A stretch of DNA of 64,000 nucleotides from Artemisia argyi (Eukaryota; Streptophyta; Magnoliopsida; Asterales; Asteraceae): the NCBI GenBank assembly GCA_030686995.1, contig CM060691.1:90641055-90705054 (forward strand), in the 5' to 3' direction. The position numbers and the translations under genes are program-made. This document shows positions 1-13,354 of this stretch, piece after piece (position 1 is the first letter of the stretch; every line of letters begins with the position of its first letter). The notes beneath the pieces are model-generated. The model made no database searches. It saw only the letters and a program-made list of their open reading frames with translations, and had not been told where the DNA came from.

Positions 1-363
1 CTGCCTTGATCTACATCTGATGCCGTCATGTATTCCATTTTTCCAGGCCGTCACGCAATTAACTCTTAACGCTCTTCCTTGTGACGCCTTCATTTCTGTA
101 CTGGGTCATCATGAAATTTACTCTTGATGCCGTCAACTTGTTCCTCTTGACGCCGTCACACACTGTTCCTAGCATGGAAAATTAAGTCTTTGGCATTTTC
201 TTCACTTTTATGCTCCAAAAACGTCCGAATTGCTTCCTTTTCCAGATTTCACTCCCAAAGTACCTAAAATCACAAAAGGAACGATTTAGGGCAATATTTG
301 ATCAAATAAATTCAATTCCGGGCTTAAATGACCCCCTAAAAGTGGTTCATTTTTCGCCTCATC
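1..363 (-). repeat. Fragment of TGACG-rich LTR-like repeat
   Basis: This stretch is the inverted, diverged counterpart of 46.03-46.53 kb. Both copies share the block around 210-363, which reads as a short open frame beginning MLQKRPN here and MLQKRPK there, and both carry CGTCA/TGACG half-sites near it. Similarity stops at 363, where the sequence changes abruptly to the gypsy LTR that is also present at 11.1 kb. It is therefore either an insertion into that LTR or a truncation junction; the window edge hides which. Confidence 0.6.
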
Positions 364-1368
364 AGTTGCGGTTAGAGATCGTGCCTCATTTCAGTGTATC
401 CACTTTTTTCATCGTAGCTATCGCTCCAGGTGAGTCATAGCCCCTACACTTTCAATTGTTTTGGTAAACTCTTTGGGGGAGAATACATGCTCGTTTTACT
501 TAAACGCATTACTCGCTTTGTATTTTTGATTACCTGCATTTTATGGGATTTGTCATAATTGTTTATATGGCCACCTTTTAAAAATTGTTCGTATACGTCA
601 GATGTAATATTGTGGTTTCCCCGCTTGGCTGTGATGTCAAACGTAATACTGTGGTTTCCCCACTTGGCTGTGATGTCAAACGTATTGTGGTTTCCCCACT
701 TGGCTATGATGTCAAACGTAATATTGTGGTTTCCCCACTTGGCTGTGATGTCAAACGTAATATTGCGTTTTTTCCCACTTGACTGATTTATCTATATGGC
801 GACATTGTCCGATTTCTTTATATGGCCTCATTGTCAAGAATTGTTTTATAGCGGTATTGCTACAATTATCTTTGAATCTAGATACAAGTATTACTTTTGT
901 TCACACAAACCAAAACATATTTGGAAGTGGGTTGTAAACACACAGGTTGCAAGTCTTGTATGGGCGGGACTTGGAACTGAGTGAATTTACGATGCCTTTG
1001 CTGGGAAATCATCATTCAAATATTTTACATTACATTCTTGTTCACTAAACTCTATGAACTCACCAACCTCGTGTTGACACTTTAGCATGTATTTTCAGGT
1101 ATTAAGCAACGGCACGCTACTCGAGGTTTTGGCAGGGCATGGCATGGTCATAGAAGACTCTGATTATTCATATGGGGACCGTTTTTAACTATTTTAAGGG
1201 CCTACTTCCGCACTACTTTTAACAATGTAAATTCAACACTTTTGGTTAAATGATTTTATTCTAAATGATTGAAGTGAAAAACATTTTTGTACTTGTGTTG
1301 TAATACCAATTGAGTTACACCCCAGCTACATGTATGCTTCCGCTGGACCCGATTTTGGGGGTGTGACA
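364..1368 (+). repeat. 5' LTR of gypsy element, 3' portion only
   Basis: It matches 11100-12054 nearly base for base and ends in the same GGGGGTGTGACA. Small differences include a short duplication near 11280 in the other copy and a different number of 39-bp minisatellite units. Confidence 0.8.
602..775 (+). repeat. 39-bp minisatellite inside LTR (about 4.4 units)
   Basis: Tandem units contain CCCCACTTGGCTGTGATG followed by TCAAACGTAATATTG. One unit is 3 bp shorter. The paired LTR at 11363-11465 has only about 2.6 units, so the array has expanded or contracted since insertion. Confidence 0.8.
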
Positions 1369-1371
1369 GAT

Positions 1372-1383
1372 TGGTATCAAAGC
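1372..1383 (+). promoter_or_regulatory. Primer binding site of gypsy element
   Basis: TGGTATCAAAGC lies three bases after the LTR end. It matches the initiator-methionine tRNA type of primer site (TGGTATCAGAGC) used by many plant LTR retrotransposons. Confidence 0.8.
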
Positions 1384-3470
1384 TTTGGCTATAGCGAACT
1401 GAGTGTTTTTAAAACCTAGACTATAGCTACTTTCACGAAAACTTAACCCTGTGACCGTCACGTGCCTGCCTGCCAAGCTGAAGCCTCAATTGTGGTTTGT
1501 TGCTGACATATGTGATGAGATTTGTATCTCATTATTAGATATATCATACTCATTTATTCTAGTTGATTACCATAATTGTCTTCCCTATTAGTATGCTTAC
1601 ATAACCTATGCGTCTCATGTTACGCCTTCTCCTTGCATAGTTTCATCATTCGACCTCGAGTTTGGTCACTTGCCTTAGTCTTTCAGAACGTCTTTGTATT
1701 TGCGAAGGACATAGTTTTAGTATAACTGAACTGAGTATTTCAAAATTCATGGAACCTCGGTGGAATGTAGACTGGTCATCTACATTCGACCCGGGATAGT
1801 GGGATATAGGCTGACCACCTATGTTTGACTCAGAGATGAATTTTGCAACACTGAGAATAGTTATAATAAAATTTTGTCTGGATTGAATTCTCTACCCAAT
1901 TTCAAAATGTTTCATTTTACATCACAGTATTCCCTTTCATCACAATCTCATTGTGTCGCAGCTGTCACAGTCATTTCCCTTCTCACCATCATTATCATTT
2001 CTCTTCCCCATGAAATATATATAAGGAATTAGGTGACACTCTATAGATTCCTATGTCACTCATCACTCACTACTCCCAATATTGATAAGTGAATATTATC
2101 AATGACCTCCCTAGGAAAGACTTTCCATACCATCTATGAGGAGGATCCCTCGGTACATTAAGACCATTCAAAACTCAACCGAAATCTCAAGATATCACAA
2201 AACCATTCGAACCACTATCACTGGCCTGATCGCCAAAATTCCATCATCTGTAAAGTATTGGCTTGACTAAATTACAAGATTCGATTAGATACGAGTGCTC
2301 ACTAAGCAACACCATAGAGATAAATCCAACCTCTTAACCAAGACTATAGAACCTTCAATAGAACATGTCCTCACCAATAGACTTTATTTAAACATGTTAG
2401 GCACCTATGCATTTGTGCAGACATACCTACCTGGCTATTTTATCCTCTTGATAATTTCACTTTTAAATGGATTTTTTTCTCCAAACTACAGTTATACAAA
2501 ACATATATCTTGTAAGAAATTCTTTTCTGAGGCACTTATTTCAACAAGCAAATTCCTTTTGGTTAATCTTTTACAAAACTATTGAATGTTAAGAAATTTT
2601 AAACATCGATCTTTGGTAAACCATACTATCCACCTCATGTTGAAAACAGTCCTATCGTGCGTAACCACTAAATTTTGAAACATCAAGAAAAATGTTACTT
2701 AGAAAGCCGTTTGCTTAAAGTTAAAAATTCATTTATTCAGGGAAGGTTTGTAAACAAAACACACAATCTCAAAACGAACTTTGAAAATCAATCGCTTTAT
2801 TACATCACTTATACATTTAGAATTTTGTGATTTGACGACATAGAGCTTGGGGAAAATCTTAGTAATGGAGACTAAGCACCGTAGGTGGAGAAAGACTCAA
2901 TTCATGACATTCTTGCGGAGGAATCACAACCTTATCCTAACCTAATCTTTCTAATAACACTCTTTGACGGACTTAACCTTGTAAGATTTTTTCCACAAAA
3001 TTTATGATACCTATTCCAACTATTCCTAATGGAGAAATTCGATTCACCTCAAACTTCTGGCAGATTTCAATAAGATTCCTTTGGAACCACACCACCTATC
3101 ATCTTCAAACCAATGGTCAGAATTAGAGAATGATTCAAACATAGGGAGATATGCCCAAATCAGGTGTGATTGATTCTGGAAATGGTTGGGCTGACCATTT
3201 GCTATAAATTGGATTCACTTACAACAATAGATATCACACGATCCCAAGGAAAACATCATTGAGACACAATTCACAAACATGGAGAGATAAACCCGAGATA
3301 CATTGGACCATTAAATATTTCAGACAGAATGAGCCTAGGGGCCTACAGACTTGAGCTCCCATTAGAGCTCAGTAGCTTACACGATAAATATCATCATCTT
3401 TTCACCAATACCACTCTAGAGACCAACAAAAACTGAACTTCGGGACGAAGTTCCTTTTAGAGGGGAAGAC
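1384..3470 (+). pseudogene. Decayed gypsy internal region with pol C-terminal remnant
   Basis: No sustained open frame is left. Around 3339-3413 the plus strand still reads GAYRLELPLELSSLHDKYH, the conserved segment that follows integrase in many plant gypsy polyproteins. Further on, about 3433-3468, it reads NFGTKFLLEGK, the usual last residues of pol, which overlap the polypurine tract. Gag, protease and reverse transcriptase cannot be recognised, and the 2.1 kb is far below the usual length of about 4.5 kb for gag-pol. I infer a large internal deletion plus decay. Confidence 0.6.
3458..3470 (+). promoter_or_regulatory. Polypurine tract of gypsy element
   Basis: AGAGGGGAAGAC directly precedes the 3' LTR start TGCCACAACTCG. 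It is the plus-strand priming site and fixes the LTR boundary. Confidence 0.75.
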
Positions 3471-4630
3471 TGCCACAACTCGTAATTTCAGGTCCTTTTT
3501 CAAACGTCGAAATTTCATTATTCATCTCGAAAAAGTTACTATTCATTAGTTACTATTCACCGATCACTATTCATTGTTTTAAGAGTCGGTTTGAGATTTT
3601 GAGAAGTGTTTCAAAATTTCACAATTCACAAAACACTATTCATTTTCGGGGGGAAAACACTATTCACTTTCATCACTCATTTCATCGTAAATTTAGTTTA
3701 CGGGTATTTAATTCGCGTAACCGGATTGGTTTAGCTGCGAATTCATGCATCATCAGTAGGGACACGTCATATAGACTGGAGTAGTCTACATATCATCAGT
3801 AACATCATCAGCACATTAGATCATGCACAGATATGCATTATTTCCATTTACGTATGCTTAATTTGTAATTAACGTTACCACTCAGTTTTTACTACTAAAG
3901 TATACCCAATACTCCCGACTATGATCCTAACATATTTTCACACTCATTATAATAATATAAAAATTATATTATTAGTTTACCCGGTGTTTTCAAGTCAATT
4001 GCTATATTTTACGTTAGGAGCTTATAACTCCGTCGGTTTGCGTTATTTCAACCCGGTAATTATTTTAACACCCGATTCTCATCAGGGATATAATTTCATG
4101 ATTTTTACAACTTCGTCATATTTTATTTCAACTCGTCACGATTTATTTTTAGTTAACTCGGTACCCAATAATACCTAATAGATACACAAAACAACTAAAT
4201 AATACCAAGCTTCCCAAATACTCTTGTTTTATCCCATGTGCTGCCCCCCCCCCCCCCCCCCCATTTCAAGGATACTTCAACTTGATCAAATATTTACCAT
4301 CATGCCATTACCTCAAAGATATTTGTTATTAACATCAAAACTAAACACATAGATATTTTTACAAGAAAACTAGTAAAGCAAAAGCTCTCATCTTCTTCCT
4401 CTCATCTCCATGGTTCGGCCATCAACAACAATCAAGGAAGAATCCATCAATTTTTCAAGATTAAAGTGTTTATCAAGTTCTAGTAATGATCTAGTTAGGG
4501 TTTTGAAATAAAAACCACAAAGATTAAATGGGTTTTCATCACCATCTTTCAATAATCATCACAAGTAAGTTACTAGTTATTTTTCTACTCTTTCAAACTA
4601 TTACATGATGTATTTTCAAGTTATATTAGC
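3471..4630 (+). repeat. 3' LTR of gypsy element, first segment
   Basis: It begins TGCCACAA, an imperfect inverted match to the LTR end TTGTGACA/GTGTGACA. It contains a 19-base C run (4244-4262) and is interrupted at the copia target site TTAGC (4626-4630). It resumes at 9722. Confidence 0.7.
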
Positions 4631-4985
4631 TGTAGGAATCGAGAACCTACAACCTGATTACTAGAGCGGAATGACAACGATCTTGAAGACAATATATATC
4701 GACAGAAAAGTAGAAAAGCTTGCACAAGTAAGTATCCCTAATCGTTTCTTTGATTAGTATGAAAGAATGCGTACCAAATCCGTCCCCCCCCCCCCTCGCC
4801 TCCTTTTATAGAGATGAGGGGGAGAGTAAACCGACTCTAACAAGAGTCATAAGTCGGCTATTACAAAGACACGGGTTGGGCTTGGGACACAAGCCAACCA
4901 AACCGACTCCTACTTGACTAAGAATAAAAACGGACACTTAACACCCTAGACGTTGATATAGGTAAAATAAAGACTAAATACAACA
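4631..4985 (-). repeat. 3' LTR of copia element
   Basis: TG...CA repeat paired with 9363-9716. It lies on the pol 3' side, next to the polypurine tract. Confidence 0.93.
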
Positions 4986-4996
4986 ATTTCCTCCTT
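4986..4996 (-). promoter_or_regulatory. Copia polypurine tract
   Basis: The minus strand reads AAGGAGGAAAT directly next to the 3' LTR. Confidence 0.75.
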
Positions 4997-5006
4997 AGGC
5001 TTTATA

Positions 5007-8000
5007 TTAGCCTATACCGACACTCAGCAACTCCAAGCAGTGTTGTAACTTACGTCCAGGTACCACCTTCGTCAAGGCATCCGCAACATTGTGTTCAGTA
5101 CCCACCTTCAGAACTTCAACCGTCTTTGCTTCTAAGACCTCTCTGATAAAGATATAACACACATTGATGTGCTTAGTCCTTTCATGAAAAACATGATTCC
5201 GCGATAAGTGAATCGCGCCCTGATTATCACAATTAACTGCCACAGTTGTAAGCTCCACGCCCAACTCTTCCAAGAGTCCCCTTAGCCAAATAGCTTCCTT
5301 CACAGCCTCCGTAAGGGCCATATACTCCGCCTCTATAGTTGAAAGAGCCACCACATGTTGTAGCATTGCCTTCTAGCTAACACATCCCTGTACTAAAAAC
5401 ACGTAACCTGTGATCGACCTACCTTTATCCGAATCCTTTGCATAGTCTGAATCAACAAAACCTGTTACGTCCACATGGTTGCTACAATCTGTCCCATACA
5501 CCAAACCCACGTTTGCAGTATCCCGCAAATATTTCAAAATCCACTTCACTGCTTCCCAATGCTTTTTACCTGGATTCGCCAAATATCTGCTAACTACACT
5601 TACCGCATACGCTATGTCTGGCCTTGTACATACCATCAAGTACATTAAGCTCCCAACCGCATTTGCATATGGCACCCTACTCATCCTTTCAACATCACAA
5701 TCCCTAACCGGACAATCCTTCAACGATAGCTTGAAGTGCCCACCCAATGGCATCTTAACCGATTTCCCATTGTCTATTCTATAATTATTTAAAATCTTAG
5801 AAACGTACCCGGATTGTGACACCCTCAGAATCTTGCGACTCCGATCCATGATGATCTCCATACCAAGAATCTTCTTTGCTTCCCCGAGCTCTTTCATGTC
5901 AAACTCCTTTTTAAGCAAAGACATGATAGACCCAATCTCAGCCTTGCTTTTACAAGCAATCAGCATATCGTCTACATATAACAGTAGATAGATATACTCA
6001 CCTGGTGCATAACTCCTGTAATATACGCAGCTGTCGTAACTGCTACGCTTGAACCCGTTGCTCAGCATGTACTCATCAAACCTCTTATACCATTGCTTAG
6101 GTGACTGCTTCAAACCATAAAGGGATTTCTTTAACAAACATACCTTGTTACCTTGTTCATAACCCGGTGGTTGCCTCATGTAGATCACTTCTTCAAGATT
6201 CCCATGTAAAAATTTCGTCTTTACATCAAGCTGCTCTAGCTCATAATCTCTACACGCAGTCAATGCAAGTATAACCCGAATAGATGTGTGTCGAACTACC
6301 GGCGAAAATATTGCATTATAGTCAATACCTGCCCTTTGAGTGAATCCACGAGCCACCAACCTTGCCTTGTGCCTAGGCTTTTGAACACCTTCAATCCCTT
6401 CCTTTATTTTGAACAGCCATTTGCAGCTCACCAGCTTTTGCCCAGCTGGATGATCCACTAACTCATAGGTCTCATTCTTCTTCAGAGAATCCACCTCTTC
6501 ATCCATATCAGCTTTCCACTTAGGTCTATCTTTACAAGTAACTGCCTCATGGTATGTCAATGGTTCATGAGTATCTTCTTCCTCTGCTGCAGCAAACGCG
6601 TAAGCAGCCATATTACTCTCATCCCAAAACCTCATAGGTTTCATTCTTGTCCTTGGCTCTCTATCCCAAACCAACTGATAATCTGTGAGATCCGGTGTTT
6701 GATCATGATCCTGATCCCCTGCATCTTCATCATCGCCATCTTCCTGACCATCAATCAGATCTTCCTCAAGCGAATGATTATTTAACCTCTGCAGTTCCAC
6801 CTCAACCTGTAATTCCTCAACAGACTTATCAGTACCTGCACCAGAATCCTTCAGCCTGTACCCCTTCACACCTTCAGGATACCCCAAAAGAACGCATTTT
6901 ACTGCTCTCGACTCGAGCTTACCTTGTTTAACGTGTGAATATGCGACACAGCCGAAAATCCTCAACATCTCATAATCACTTGGCTGTCCCGACCACATCT
7001 CCATAGGTGTCTTTTTCTCAATCGCTGTAGATGGTGACCTATTTATAAGATATGCGGCCGTACATGTCGCTTCCGCCCAGAAGGTCTTGGGCAATCCAAA
7101 CTGAATTAATAAGCAGCGTACCTTATCCATGAGAGTTCTATTCATCCGTTCTGCTAATCCAACTGTCAAATGTCTAGCAATCCCACTCTCACTACATAGC
7201 TGCTCAAACTCCCAATTACAGAACTCAAGACCATTATCTGTCCTCAGCTTCTTAACCGTCCTCCCAGTCTGATTCTCTATTAACTGCTTCCACTCTTTGA
7301 ACTTTCCAAATGCTTCGTGTTTGAACCTGAGAATATAAACCCATACCCTCCTGGAATAATCATCAACAATAGATAAGTACCTCTTACCTCCCAATGATTC
7401 CACCTGAGACGGACCCCATAAGTCTGAATGAACATAGTCTATCACTCCCTGAGTAGTGTGCCTTCCTACACCAAAACTGACTCGATGTGACTTTCCCAGA
7501 ACACAATTCTCACAAAAATCGAGCTTACCTAGACTTTTCTTGCCAAACAGCTCCTGCTTTTCCAGCACCTGTAGTCCCGCCTCACTGATATGTCCCAGTC
7601 TTTTGTGCCAAACCTGCGCAAGACAGTCTTTTTCTTCAACACTAGCATTAAGCTCACCCGCCACTGCATGGCCATCCAAAGAGTATACGCAATTATCCCT
7701 TCGAGTTCCAGATAAAATAACCCTAGAACCATTAATCACCTTGATTTTGCCCGACTGCATTTTTACGGTGTATCCCTCTTTTTCAAGAGTTCCCAGCGAT
7801 ATCAAGTTTCTTTTCAATTCAGGAATATACCTGACATTGTGTAACACAAAACTTGACCCATCTTTCAGTTGTAGCCTGACCTTGCCAATACCTCTGATCT
7901 TGCACCCCCTGTTGTCACCCAACAGTACCCTGCCCCTATCGCATTCCAGAAAATCAAAAAATATGTCTGACCTGGGTGTCATGTGGTATGAACCTCCTGA

Positions 8001-8517
8001 ATCCATAATCCAATCCAACAAGGCTTCTGCACTCATAACCATCATCACCTCAGAACCGTCATAAATCGAACCACTGGAGCTTGGCTGATCTTCTTTCTTG
8101 ACGAAACCATTTGACTTCTTGCGATTATTCTTTGGACAGTTTCTCTTCAAGTGCTCCTCAGATTGGCAAATAAAGCACTTGAGTCTTCCACCTCGAGACT
8201 TCGATCTTGACTTTCCCCTGGACTGATGTGAATTCCTGCGATCAGTTCTTCCTCTCACATATAACCCTTCACCATCATCCCCCTTCGCCTTAGACCTTTC
8301 TTTGATTTCCTTTGAATTCAGTGTGGCCATCACATCCTCCAAAGTCAAAGCTTCCCGTCCATAGAGCAAGGTATCCACAAAGTGTTCGTATGATGCTGGT
8401 AAAGAAGTGAGTAATAATAAAGCAAGATCTTCATCCTCGAATTTTACCTCAATATTTGCTAAATCAAGAACGATTTTGTTGAACTCATCTATATGCTCAG
8501 AAATCGTACGTCTAGCC
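5007..8517 (-). pseudogene. Copia pol polyprotein, one nonsense codon, frameshifted from gag
   Basis: From about 8517 to 5007 one minus-strand frame is open except for a TAG near 5370, where the family usually has tryptophan in the RNase H segment (G-C-V-S-stop-K). Order, counting residues from base 8378: CCHC knuckle CFICQSEEHLKRNC (about 68-81), protease DSG (about 126-128), integrase HHCC (H-KRLGH, CENC) and catalytic DLWGP / RTDNG / GLAERMNRT, reverse transcriptase with YVDDM, then RNase H with DSDYAKD and, past the stop, STIEAEYMALTE. About six residues usual before the integrase glutamate motif are missing. Gag residues lie upstream in another frame. Family: Tnt1-type pol. Confidence 0.92.
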
Positions 8518-8841
8518 GTAGAATGTATACAACTTCTTCTTTAGGTACAACTTATTGGCCAAGGACTTTGTCATGTACAAAGTCTCAAGCTTGGACCAAA
8601 TCCCCGCTGCAGTCGTCTCCCCCATAACCTCTCTCAGAACTTTGTTACCTAAACACAAAATCATGGCACTGTGAGCTTTCTTGTTTAGCTCAGCTTTCGC
8701 TGTAGCAACCATATCCACGGGTAAAACCTCCAGAGCTGCTTCACATCCATGTTGGATTAATAAAGCACGCATCTTGACTCTCCATAACCCGAAATCACCA
8801 GTTCCATCGAATTTTTCGATTTCAAACTTGGCTCCCGTCAT
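8512..8841 (-). pseudogene. Copia gag N-terminal part
   Basis: It begins MTGAKFEIEKFDG at 8841, the usual start of copia gag (DUF4219/UBN2 type), and stays open for 109 codons through LYLKKKLYTF. It then stops, while the gag sequence (ISEHIDEFN...) resumes in another frame at about 8517. A small indel near 8515-8525 therefore separates gag from the rest. The (ATT)n tract at 9013-9062 and a short leader lie between it and the primer site. Confidence 0.85.
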
Positions 8842-9012
8842 TCTTTTATCCCTTTATTAATTTGCTAAACCTTGTGAAAAATCCCATAATCACAAACCAA
8901 TAAAGTCCCTTGTGCAATGCTCTTCAAATTATTTAATCTTAATTGAATAATAATAATAATATACCTAACTATTATTATTCAATAATAATAATAAACCAAA
9001 TTCAAGTATTAG

Positions 9013-9013
9013 A

Positions 9014-9062
<49 letters not shown>
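9013..9062. repeat. (ATT)n microsatellite in copia leader
   Basis: About 16 ATT units sit in the untranslated leader between primer binding site and gag start. Confidence 0.85.
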
Positions 9063-9064
<2 letters not shown>

Positions 9065-9348
9065 ATAAGTAAACATGGTGGTCTTATCTTTACAACCTCT
9101 ATATGACGACAAAAAAGAAAAACATATATTCTCCATCTTCTTCGTTTATCACATCAGGGAAAAACAACCACAAAAAAAAAAACCGATCTTCGATCTCCGA
9201 TACACCAAAAACCAACAATCCCTTAGATCTTCTATACCTTGTCACAAACCCGAACAATCGAAGATCCAAGAACCCTTACTGTCGATATCGAACAACAATT
9301 AAACCCTTCTTGATCAATCCTAATAACCAGTGACACCCGCGAACCTGG

Positions 9349-9360
9349 GCTCTGATACCA
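9349..9360 (-). promoter_or_regulatory. Copia primer binding site
   Basis: The minus strand reads TGGTATCAGAGC two bases from the 5' LTR, complementary to initiator-Met tRNA. Confidence 0.9.
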
Positions 9361-9362
9361 CT

Positions 9363-9716
9363 TGTAGGAATCGACAACCTACAACCTGATTACTAGAGTG
9401 GAATGACAATGATCTTGAAGACAATATATATCGACAGAAAAGTAGAAAAGCTTGCACAAGTAAGTATCCCTAATCGTTTCTTTGATTAGTATGAAAGAAT
9501 GCGTACCAAATCCGTCCCCCCCCCCCTCACCTCCTTTTATAGAGATGAGGGGGAGAGTAAAACGACTCTAACAAGAGTCATAAGTCGGCTATTACAAAAA
9601 CACGGGTTGGGCTTGGGACACAAGCCAACAAAACCGACTCCTACTTGACTAAGAATAAAAACGGACACTTAACACCCTAGACGTTGATATAGGTAAAATA
9701 AAGACTAAATATAACA
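9363..9716 (-). repeat. 5' LTR of copia element
   Basis: Pairs with 4631-4985. In transcription direction it would carry the element's promoter. Confidence 0.93.
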
Positions 9717-10294
9717 TTAGCAAAACATACAAGTATTTATGTTATTCATACCACTTTACAAGTTTTATGGTTTTTATGAGTATATATAAATCCTATGATC
9801 ATCCCTTTGTTATCCTACATATTTTGTGAAGTTTAGGACCCCATGACACCCTAAGAAGGTGTATGGTAGGTTAAGAGTTGTTTTGAAGTTGATTGGAGTC
9901 GATTTGAACAAGTATTAAACTAGAAAATCTATTTTTCTCACTATTAGAAAGTTGCTGTCCATTTCTGTAAAATACAGAAAACTCAGGGGTTTCCGGGTAA
10001 TATTGGGCTAGAGATTCAGAAAATACTTTCAAAAATGAAGCTTTGGGCGAAAAAAAGGATTAAAACGAGTTTATAATGAAGGAGATATGTTAAAGACAAG
10101 TTTAACGACGAAAAACTATTTTCTGAAAAATATATTTGCTGTCCCACGATTTTCAAGGGCAAACCTAAGTGTAACTTGATCTAGCCGTCCCGACTTATCA
10201 AAAATATATTAATACGTTGTCCCACGATTCCGGGGATATAAAGAACATAGAAAACGAGCTTATAACGAAAAAGATACAAGTGTTTGAAATCCGA

Positions 10295-10396
<102 letters not shown>

Positions 10397-11362
10397 CCAT
10401 CAGCACTTCTATTATAATTTTGCCGCTAAACTGTCTTTGCGAGACACCACTTTCTCGGCTGTTTTTCTCCATGATCGGTAGGGTTTGAGTCCGAGCCGTC
10501 TTCATATGAAATCAAGATCTTCCAGCAAGCTTTTCAAATCAACTGGCCGTTCGTCGAATAGACTTATAACGAATAAACTACAGCTTCATCTTTTTACCCG
10601 AAAATCCTTTCAAAGTTATTATTTTGACAGCTTTTACTATAATAGAATTTTTCTAAGTGTTGAACATAATATTTTCAAGTAACAACAATGAGAGTCAATT
10701 TTCTCATCGATCAAGACCCGTATAGCCAAAAGTTAAATGACACGACTTCTAGATATTGTTACAAGGTTTTCAAAAACGCCGAGTTTCATCACTAACCCTT
10801 AACGTACAACATTTCGCGACTTGTTTTGCAAGGCCATTTTGGGCATATTTTAAAGTAATGAAAATGTTATTTTTGCGACAAAAACCTTATATTTACCGAT
10901 AAAACACCAAACGAGGATCGTGGAGTACCGTTTCAACCTATTTACATGAAAAGTGGTTATTAACTTAACGAGACATCAAAAATGTATTTTGTGACGATAA
11001 ACGTTATTTTCAAATTACACGAGTGGTATTGATAACATACGTATTTGCATGTGTAGCATCTTTTAATTTCTTACATTAGATCATATCATTCATATTAGGT
11101 TGTGGTTAGATATCGTGCCTCATTTCAGTGTATCCACTTTTGTCATCGTAGCTATCGCTCCAGGTGAGTCATAGCCCCTACTCTTTCAATTGTTTTGGTA
11201 AACTCTATGGGGGAGAATACATGCTCGTTTTACTTAAACGCATTACTCGCTTTGTATTTTTGATTACCTGCATTTCATGGGCATGTTTGATTACCTGCAT
11301 TTCATGGGATTTGTCCTAATTGTTTATATGGCCACCTTGTCAAAATTGTTCGTATACGTCAG

Positions 11363-11465
11363 ATGTAATATTGTGGTTTCCTCACTTGGCTGTGATGTCA
11401 AACGTAATATTGTGGTTTCCCCACTTGGCTGTGATGTCAAACGTAATATTGCGGTTTTTCCCACT
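11363..11465 (+). repeat. 39-bp minisatellite inside 3' LTR (about 2.6 units)
   Basis: Same unit as at 602-775, with fewer copies. Confidence 0.75.
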
Positions 11466-12079
11466 TGACTGATTTATCTATATGGCGACATTGTCCGATT
11501 TCTTTATATGGCCTCATTGTCAAGAATTGTTTTATAGCGGTATTGCTACAATTATCTTTGAATCTAGATACAAGTATTACTTTTGTTCACACAAACCAAA
11601 ACATATTTGGCAGTGGGTTGTAAACACACAGGTTGCAAGTCTTGTATGGGCGGGACTTGGAACTGAGTGGATTTACGATGCCTTTGCTGGGAAATCATCA
11701 TTCAAATGTTTTACATTACATTCTTGTTCACTAAACTCTATGAACTCACCAACCTCGTGTTGACACTTTAGCATGTATTTTCAGGTATTAAGCAACGACA
11801 CGCTACTGGAGGTTTTGGCAGGGCATGACATGGTCATAGAAGACTCTGATTATTCATATGGGGACCATTTTTAACTATTTTAAGGGCCTACTTCCGCACT
11901 ACTTTTAACAATGTAAATTAAACACTTTTGGTTAAATGATTTTATTCTAAATGATTGAAGTGAAAACCATTTTTGTACTTGTGTTGTAATACCAATTGAG
12001 TTACACCCCAGCTACATGTATGCTTCCGCTGGACCCGATTTTGGGGGTGTGACAAAACTCCCGGAAGAGCACTGGGATC

Positions 12080-13350
12080 AAAGAATTGTTTCTTCTTTTT
12101 GTCTACCGTTGTGGTACTCGATCAATAACAGTCTTTCATACCTTGGGGGTCCTTGAGGAGCATTTTACTTAAAATCCCAATGTTTACAACATGAACTTCG
12201 TCCCACCCTTCCCTCGTATATTTGGGAAGATTGATTCTTGAACCTTCATCATAAGGATATGGCATGTAGTAGGGACCAGGATTAGGGGAAAGGAATTCCT
12301 TGTGAATTGTGTCTCCAATGGTATCTCATACTATGACATGATAATAAAACCCAGCGTTCTCACTATCATCCTTGTCGTTGAGGTCATCTTTATCTGACCC
12401 AACACCATCAAAATTCTCACCATTCAGCAATACTAGGATGACGCTTGTCTTCATCTGTGTCATGCTGATAAAAAATTTCTTCGACACCCTGAGGCTGAGC
12501 ACCTATACAAGTACCGTGACCTTGAGTGGCCGCTCTGGTATTCCGGGATTGAGTACTCTCTTCCGCACTCTGATGTTGCATATCTGTCTCAGTATCTTGA
12601 GGCTGAGTGGTTGTTTCACTGCCTAAAAAGAGACTCAGAAAAACAGGAAGTGGAAATACTGACCAAAGTAAAAAGTATGACCATGCAAGACCTTGAGCTC
12701 CATCGAAAGGTATATTAGTGACACCATTTCAGAGTCACAAAGGATTTAGTGTGGTCAGGACCCGAAGCTACTTGGTTCAGAGGAATAATGGGATAAGCAC
12801 TCACCTATCTCCTTGTCCTCGAATCAATACACTGCTAGGGGATTACATTTATGAGTTCGCACTCATTAGTCTCTCTGGTATGTTCTGGATCGCACTCAAC
12901 AGGCTTTGCGTCTGAGTAAGCATCGGAATCCACAGTCGATAAAGGATCACCTAAACTCCCATCGTCTTCGCTTCGATTGTTCTTATCTTCAACATTTTGT
13001 TCGCTTGACCTTACCCCAGAGTTTTTTCTTGGTCACCTTGCTTTTTTGGTTGCATCGGTAGATACCTCCGGCCAAGTAGAGGCTTTTTGCTTAGTCACAT
13101 TCTTAGCCTTTGCAACCATCCCAAGGTCAGCCCGGGTGGCAATGATCTCCTCCAGAGTAGGCTTAAGGATAGTTTGTCCCTGTGGAGTAGGTGGTGTGGT
13201 TCGATCAACAACTCGTTGTAATATATTATTGTTATGATCATGAGGTTCCTCCCTTACCTCGATACCATCCCAAGAAGGCATAAATATGAAGTCATGGATA
13301 CTCGTAGTTGCCAATGCTAGTGAACAAAACTTTGAGCACCACTCTTGCAT
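12080..13350 (-). pseudogene. Degenerate coding module, copy 1 (unclassified, possibly element gag)
   Basis: The minus strand holds long coding-like stretches. From 13350 it is open for 105 codons (containing KPTLEEIIATRADLGMVAKA) to a TGA, then continues in the same frame (SGVRSSEQN, STVDSDAYSDAKPVE) to about 12862. Another stretch at 12620-12437 is rich in Gln and Thr (QPQDTETD). Around 12325-12125 it reads GPYYMPYPYDEGSRINLPKY and REGWDEVHVVNIGILSKML. I do not recognise a named family; composition and repetition suggest a Ty3-type gag or an element accessory protein. A second, shorter copy lies at 15597-16385. Not functional. Confidence 0.5.
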
Positions 13351-13354
13351 TGTG

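Larger units (their letters stand above)
4626..9721 (-). mobile_element. Complete Ty1/copia element (Tork/Tnt1-like) with TSD
   Basis: The element spans 4631-9716 between exact 5-bp duplications TTAGC (4626-4630 and 9717-9721). Both LTRs start TG and end CA; they are about 355 bp and differ by about eight substitutions and one C-run length change, so the insertion is fairly recent. Transcription runs on the minus strand: 5' LTR 9363-9716, primer site 9349-9360, gag, pol, polypurine tract 4986-4996, 3' LTR 4631-4985. Domain order is gag, protease, integrase, reverse transcriptase, RNase H, as in copia. One frameshift and one nonsense codon make this copy non-functional by itself. Confidence 0.95.

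Noticed and set aside
559..984. Open frames over the LTR minisatellite
   Set aside because: Repeat units of 39 bp are divisible by three, so frames stay open in two registers by construction.
2295..2585. 96-codon plus-strand frame inside the gypsy interior
   Set aside because: No gag, protease or other motif; composition is like the surrounding decayed DNA.
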